From Paramacrobiotus richtersi (taxonomy: Eukaryota > Tardigrada > Eutardigrada > Parachela > Macrobiotidae), in assembly GCA_034698045.1 (NCBI GenBank), contig JAQGAU010001139.1:1-21200 (forward strand): DNA of 21,200 nucleotides, read 5' to 3'. The notes below the pieces were generated by a model. The model had not been told where the DNA came from. It was given only the letters and a program-made list of their open reading frames with translations, and searched no databases. Positions 19,268 through 21,200 of this stretch are shown piece after piece (position 1 is the first letter of the stretch; every line of letters begins with the position of its first letter). The position numbers and the translations under genes are program-made.

Positions 19268-19947
19268 ATGGAAGTTCCAGTAAAGGGAGCGGGAAGCGGG
19301 GATGCTGCTCCGCGATTTTTCGCAGCTGGAGATGTGGTTCTTTCCTGCGAGCCATGGGTCTGCTCGTTCACATACTGTACGAGTATCGTGAACAGCTGTG
19401 CGCGTACTGTTTCCAACTGTCACCAGATAAGCTGAAGATGTGCTCCCGTTGCCAACTCCATCATTACTGCAGTACTGAATGTCAGGTAGGAATAGACTGA
19501 ATAATCGCAGTAGAGTCTCGTTCAGCTCGTCGCTGGGACCAGTTGGAAAATGTTGAATTAATCGTACACAGATTACCGATTGGAAAAAGGAGCACAAGCG
19601 CGAGTGTGAAATGCTTAAAGAGATGAATGTTAATATCCGAAAACTGGACCCGAATGTTGAGAAGCGCTACCGCGGTGAATTTGACTTCTGTACAGCGGAA
19701 ATTCTTGTGGCTAAGATCGTCCGCAAGATCAAGGTTAGTGCCGTTAATATTGTCGAAATTTGGTGAATCTCTGGATTAAGCAAATAAACCCGCATGGTGT
19801 CGGCTTGTCCTTGTTCAGAGCGGCAAGAAGGAACAGCTGGTGGGCCTCGACGGGGAGTTCACTGCACGAGACGTCCTGGACATGCTGCCTTACGATCCAT
19901 ATTACGAAAAAACGTACGGTACCGAATCTGATAAGCTGATACGTTGA
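19268..19947 (+). pseudogene. SMYD-like gene, N-terminal half (MYND finger), frame broken
   Basis: Three exons are readable. Exon 1 (19268-19485) opens with an ATG and the SMYD-type N-terminal SET strand FFAAGDVVLSCEPWV, but the MYND finger lies in another frame (EQLCAYCFQ...CSRCQLHHYCSTECQ), so one base is missing or two are extra between about 19356 and 19380. Intron 1 (19486-19571, CAG|GTAGGA...CACAG) is phase 0. Exon 2 (19572-19733) completes the finger with DWKKEHKREC. Together they have the four zinc-ligand pairs expected of MYND: CAYC, CSRC, CSTEC and H-x3-C. Intron 2 is 19734-19818. Exon 3 (19819-19947) encodes SGKKEQLVGLDGEFTARD... and ends in TGA with AATAAA close behind. SMYD proteins are SET-domain lysine methyltransferases of about 430-490 aa that act on histones and other proteins. 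An ATGG in good start context at 19353 could open the MYND frame, so a shortened product or a base error is possible. Confidence 0.7.
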
Positions 19948-19953
19948 CTTAAC

Positions 19954-19959
19954 AATAAA
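19954..19959 (+). terminator. AATAAA polyadenylation signal after the SMYD-like exon 3
   Basis: A canonical AATAAA starts seven bases after the TGA that closes exon 3. If used, it would end a truncated MYND-only transcript. If exon 3 is instead spliced at a weak donor (TACG|GTACCG at 19918/19919) to the downstream SET exons, the signal is intronic. Confidence 0.4.
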
Positions 19960-20364
19960 ACGTAAAGTGATAATTTAATGTTAAAGCATCGTGCAGCTAC
20001 ATTCCATTGATAGCTAATGTGCAAATTTCTCGACAATTATCCCACCTACATTAACGTAGGAAATTGTATTACAGGATAGCAGTGACATAATACTGCAAGT
20101 GCACTGCGGTATCTACATTTATTGTTAGTCTTTTGCATGCTGTCATTGCACATCGTGGTAATTTATCATATTTTTATGAATTATTTGAATGTTTTTTAGC
20201 TCCAGTTGAAGTCCTATTGATCCTGGCTTTCTCTTGATAAACGTTGTATTAAATTTTGAAATATTTCGTCAGCGCGCGTCGTAAAACAGTGAACAATATC
20301 TTCCTTCACCACAAAACAACGTTTTTCCATTAATTTACTCTATTTACTTTAATCTACTTACTTA
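19960..20364. other. AT-rich gap inside the SMYD-like locus
   Basis: No coding similarity is seen. It is either a long intron between exon 3 and the SET exons (long compared with the other introns of 70-86 bp) or an intergenic gap between two gene fragments. T-rich tracts near 20190-20205 could serve as an acceptor, but no SMYD-like frame follows. Confidence 0.4.
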
Positions 20365-20426
20365 ACATCAACGTCTCTATGGATCTGCAACGACGGTCGC
20401 TGGTTGTGCATGCTGTGGAGAATATT
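20365..20426 (+). repeat. 62-bp duplicated SMYD exon fragment, copy 1
   Basis: It matches 20671-20732 at 57 of 62 positions, 306 bp apart (a multiple of three, so in the same frame). It encodes NVSMDLQRRSLVVHAVENI against NVSMDLQQRTLVMHAVEDI in the downstream exon. It lacks the preceding GLFPPALH segment and any AG acceptor at its edge, so it is most likely a dead duplicate, although the frame stays open into the next exon. Confidence 0.8.
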
Positions 20427-20514
20427 ATAGAAGTAATCGCTGTACGTATGTGTTTCCAATTTCATAGGTATAACCGGTCTGACCACCATCTTCACGCGCT
20501 CATCTGGCCCACAG

Positions 20515-21200
20515 CGACGCTGGGCAGCATTCCTGCGCGCTTTTACCAGCTGGTTCGAAAGGTGTACTACAACGCCTTTCCGATTCGGGACCAAGTGGGC
20601 AAAGAGACGTTGTTTGGCGCGGGACTCTTTCCGCCGGCGCTACACCGGCAAATGACTCCAGTATGTTGGGACATTAACGTCTCTATGGATCTGCAACAAC
20701 GGACGCTGGTTATGCATGCTGTGGAGGATATTGTCAGCTATACTGGACTGAAGGACGTAAGTGAAACTGCAGCTGTTACTTGGAAAGACTGAGGGCATAA
20801 AACAGTAAATTGAGCGTTTTTATTTGCAGCTGCGACAAAACGAACTATCAGTCAACATTTTCACTACCACTTTACCGGAGCGCCAAGTGTCGGTCGAGAC
20901 CTGGTACTTCCGTCCCTGTACCTGCCACAAATGCACGAAAGAATATGTAAGCCAGCCCCCAGACCCTAGCTTCTTTCTATGTTTTCCGTTGTGTAAATGT
21001 CTTTGTTCGACTGTAGGATGCGGATATCAACCCTCTGAAGTGTCTGACCGCTGGATGCACCGAGCGGATCCCCAGCGACCATCGTGCACTGCAGCCGGGT
21101 TCCCAGTGTGGTGCGATCAATGATCAACGGTGGCGGCATCTGAAGGATCTCATGTACAGAAATGCGGCGACTGAGATGGTCGTCAAGGGCGGTCTGGCGC
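20515..21200 (+). CDS. SMYD-like gene, SET core to C-terminal part (incomplete at window end)
   Basis: Three exons with consistent phase-0 junctions are seen. Exon 4 ends at 20756 (AAGGAC|GTAAGT); its start is uncertain: 20515 (CCCACAG|CG), which fits a phase-1 join to 19918, or 20468 (TTTCATAG|G). It encodes FYQLVRKVYYNAFPIRD...GAGLFPPALHRQMTPVCWDINV...LVMHAVEDI, the SMYD region around the SET active site. Exon 5 (20830-20946) encodes LRQNELSVNIF...RPCTCHKCTKEY, with the CxCxxC post-SET zinc motif. Exon 6 (21017 onward) encodes DADINPLKCLTAGC... and runs off the window. Introns are 73 and 70 bp. Oddities: the conserved NHSCxPN is HRQMTPV here, and the GEEL..SY segment reads NELSVNI, so methyltransferase activity is doubtful. 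Open exons with good splice sites argue that this half is still, or was recently, expressed. Confidence 0.68.
20671..20732 (+). repeat. 62-bp duplicated SMYD exon fragment, copy 2 (within exon 4)
   Basis: This is the in-context copy of the repeat at 20365-20426, lying inside the SET exon just after the degenerate NHSC position. Differences from copy 1 are mostly amino-acid changing (Q/R, T/S, M/V, D/N). Confidence 0.8.

Noticed and set aside
19259..19597. 112-codon minus-strand frame
   Set aside because: It is antisense to the SMYD-like exon 1, whose MYND motif is unmistakable on the plus strand.

Overview
This is eukaryotic nuclear DNA from a small-intron invertebrate. The genes have short GT-AG introns (about 70-120 bp), one has a TATA box, and the intergenic DNA carries animal-type transposon remnants. 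A tardigrade or a similarly compact protostome would fit, but the sequence alone does not settle the taxon.

Layout. Positions 1-1700 are gene-poor and hold a 109-bp near-perfect palindrome. A small secreted-peptide gene with its own TATA box follows on the plus strand (1720-2019). From about 2385 to 18380 the window is a head-to-tail array on the minus strand of four copies of one rhodopsin-like (class A) GPCR gene. Copies A (3600-4792), B (6536-7735) and D (16063-17250) are intact two-exon genes of 357, 360 and 357 aa. Copy C (12836-14018) is a pseudogene with several frameshifts and nonsense codons. Exon 1 of each intact gene encodes the glycosylated N-terminus and TM1-TM5, and exon 2 encodes TM6-TM7. 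A phase-0 intron of 110-119 bp lies in intracellular loop 3. Each copy also carries about 1 kb of homologous upstream DNA and about 200 bp of homologous downstream DNA. A further block (about 2385-2990) recurs at about 11090-11700, and A resembles C while B resembles D. This suggests that a two-gene block of about 9 kb was duplicated.

Unit B was later hit by a 5'-truncated non-LTR retrotransposon (about 8608-9075) and by a 164-bp MITE with TAA target duplications (9253-9416). Unit A carries a small hairpin insertion.

Positions 19268-21200 (plus strand, running off the window) hold a SMYD-type gene (SET and MYND domains). Its MYND finger and post-SET cysteines are readable. Exon 1 contains a frame break, the SET NHSC motif is replaced, a 62-bp exon piece is duplicated, and there is an early stop followed by a polyadenylation signal. 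It is either a degenerate copy or a highly divergent gene. The array and the SMYD gene have no evident functional link. The array looks like birth-and-death evolution of an orphan, possibly chemosensory, receptor family.
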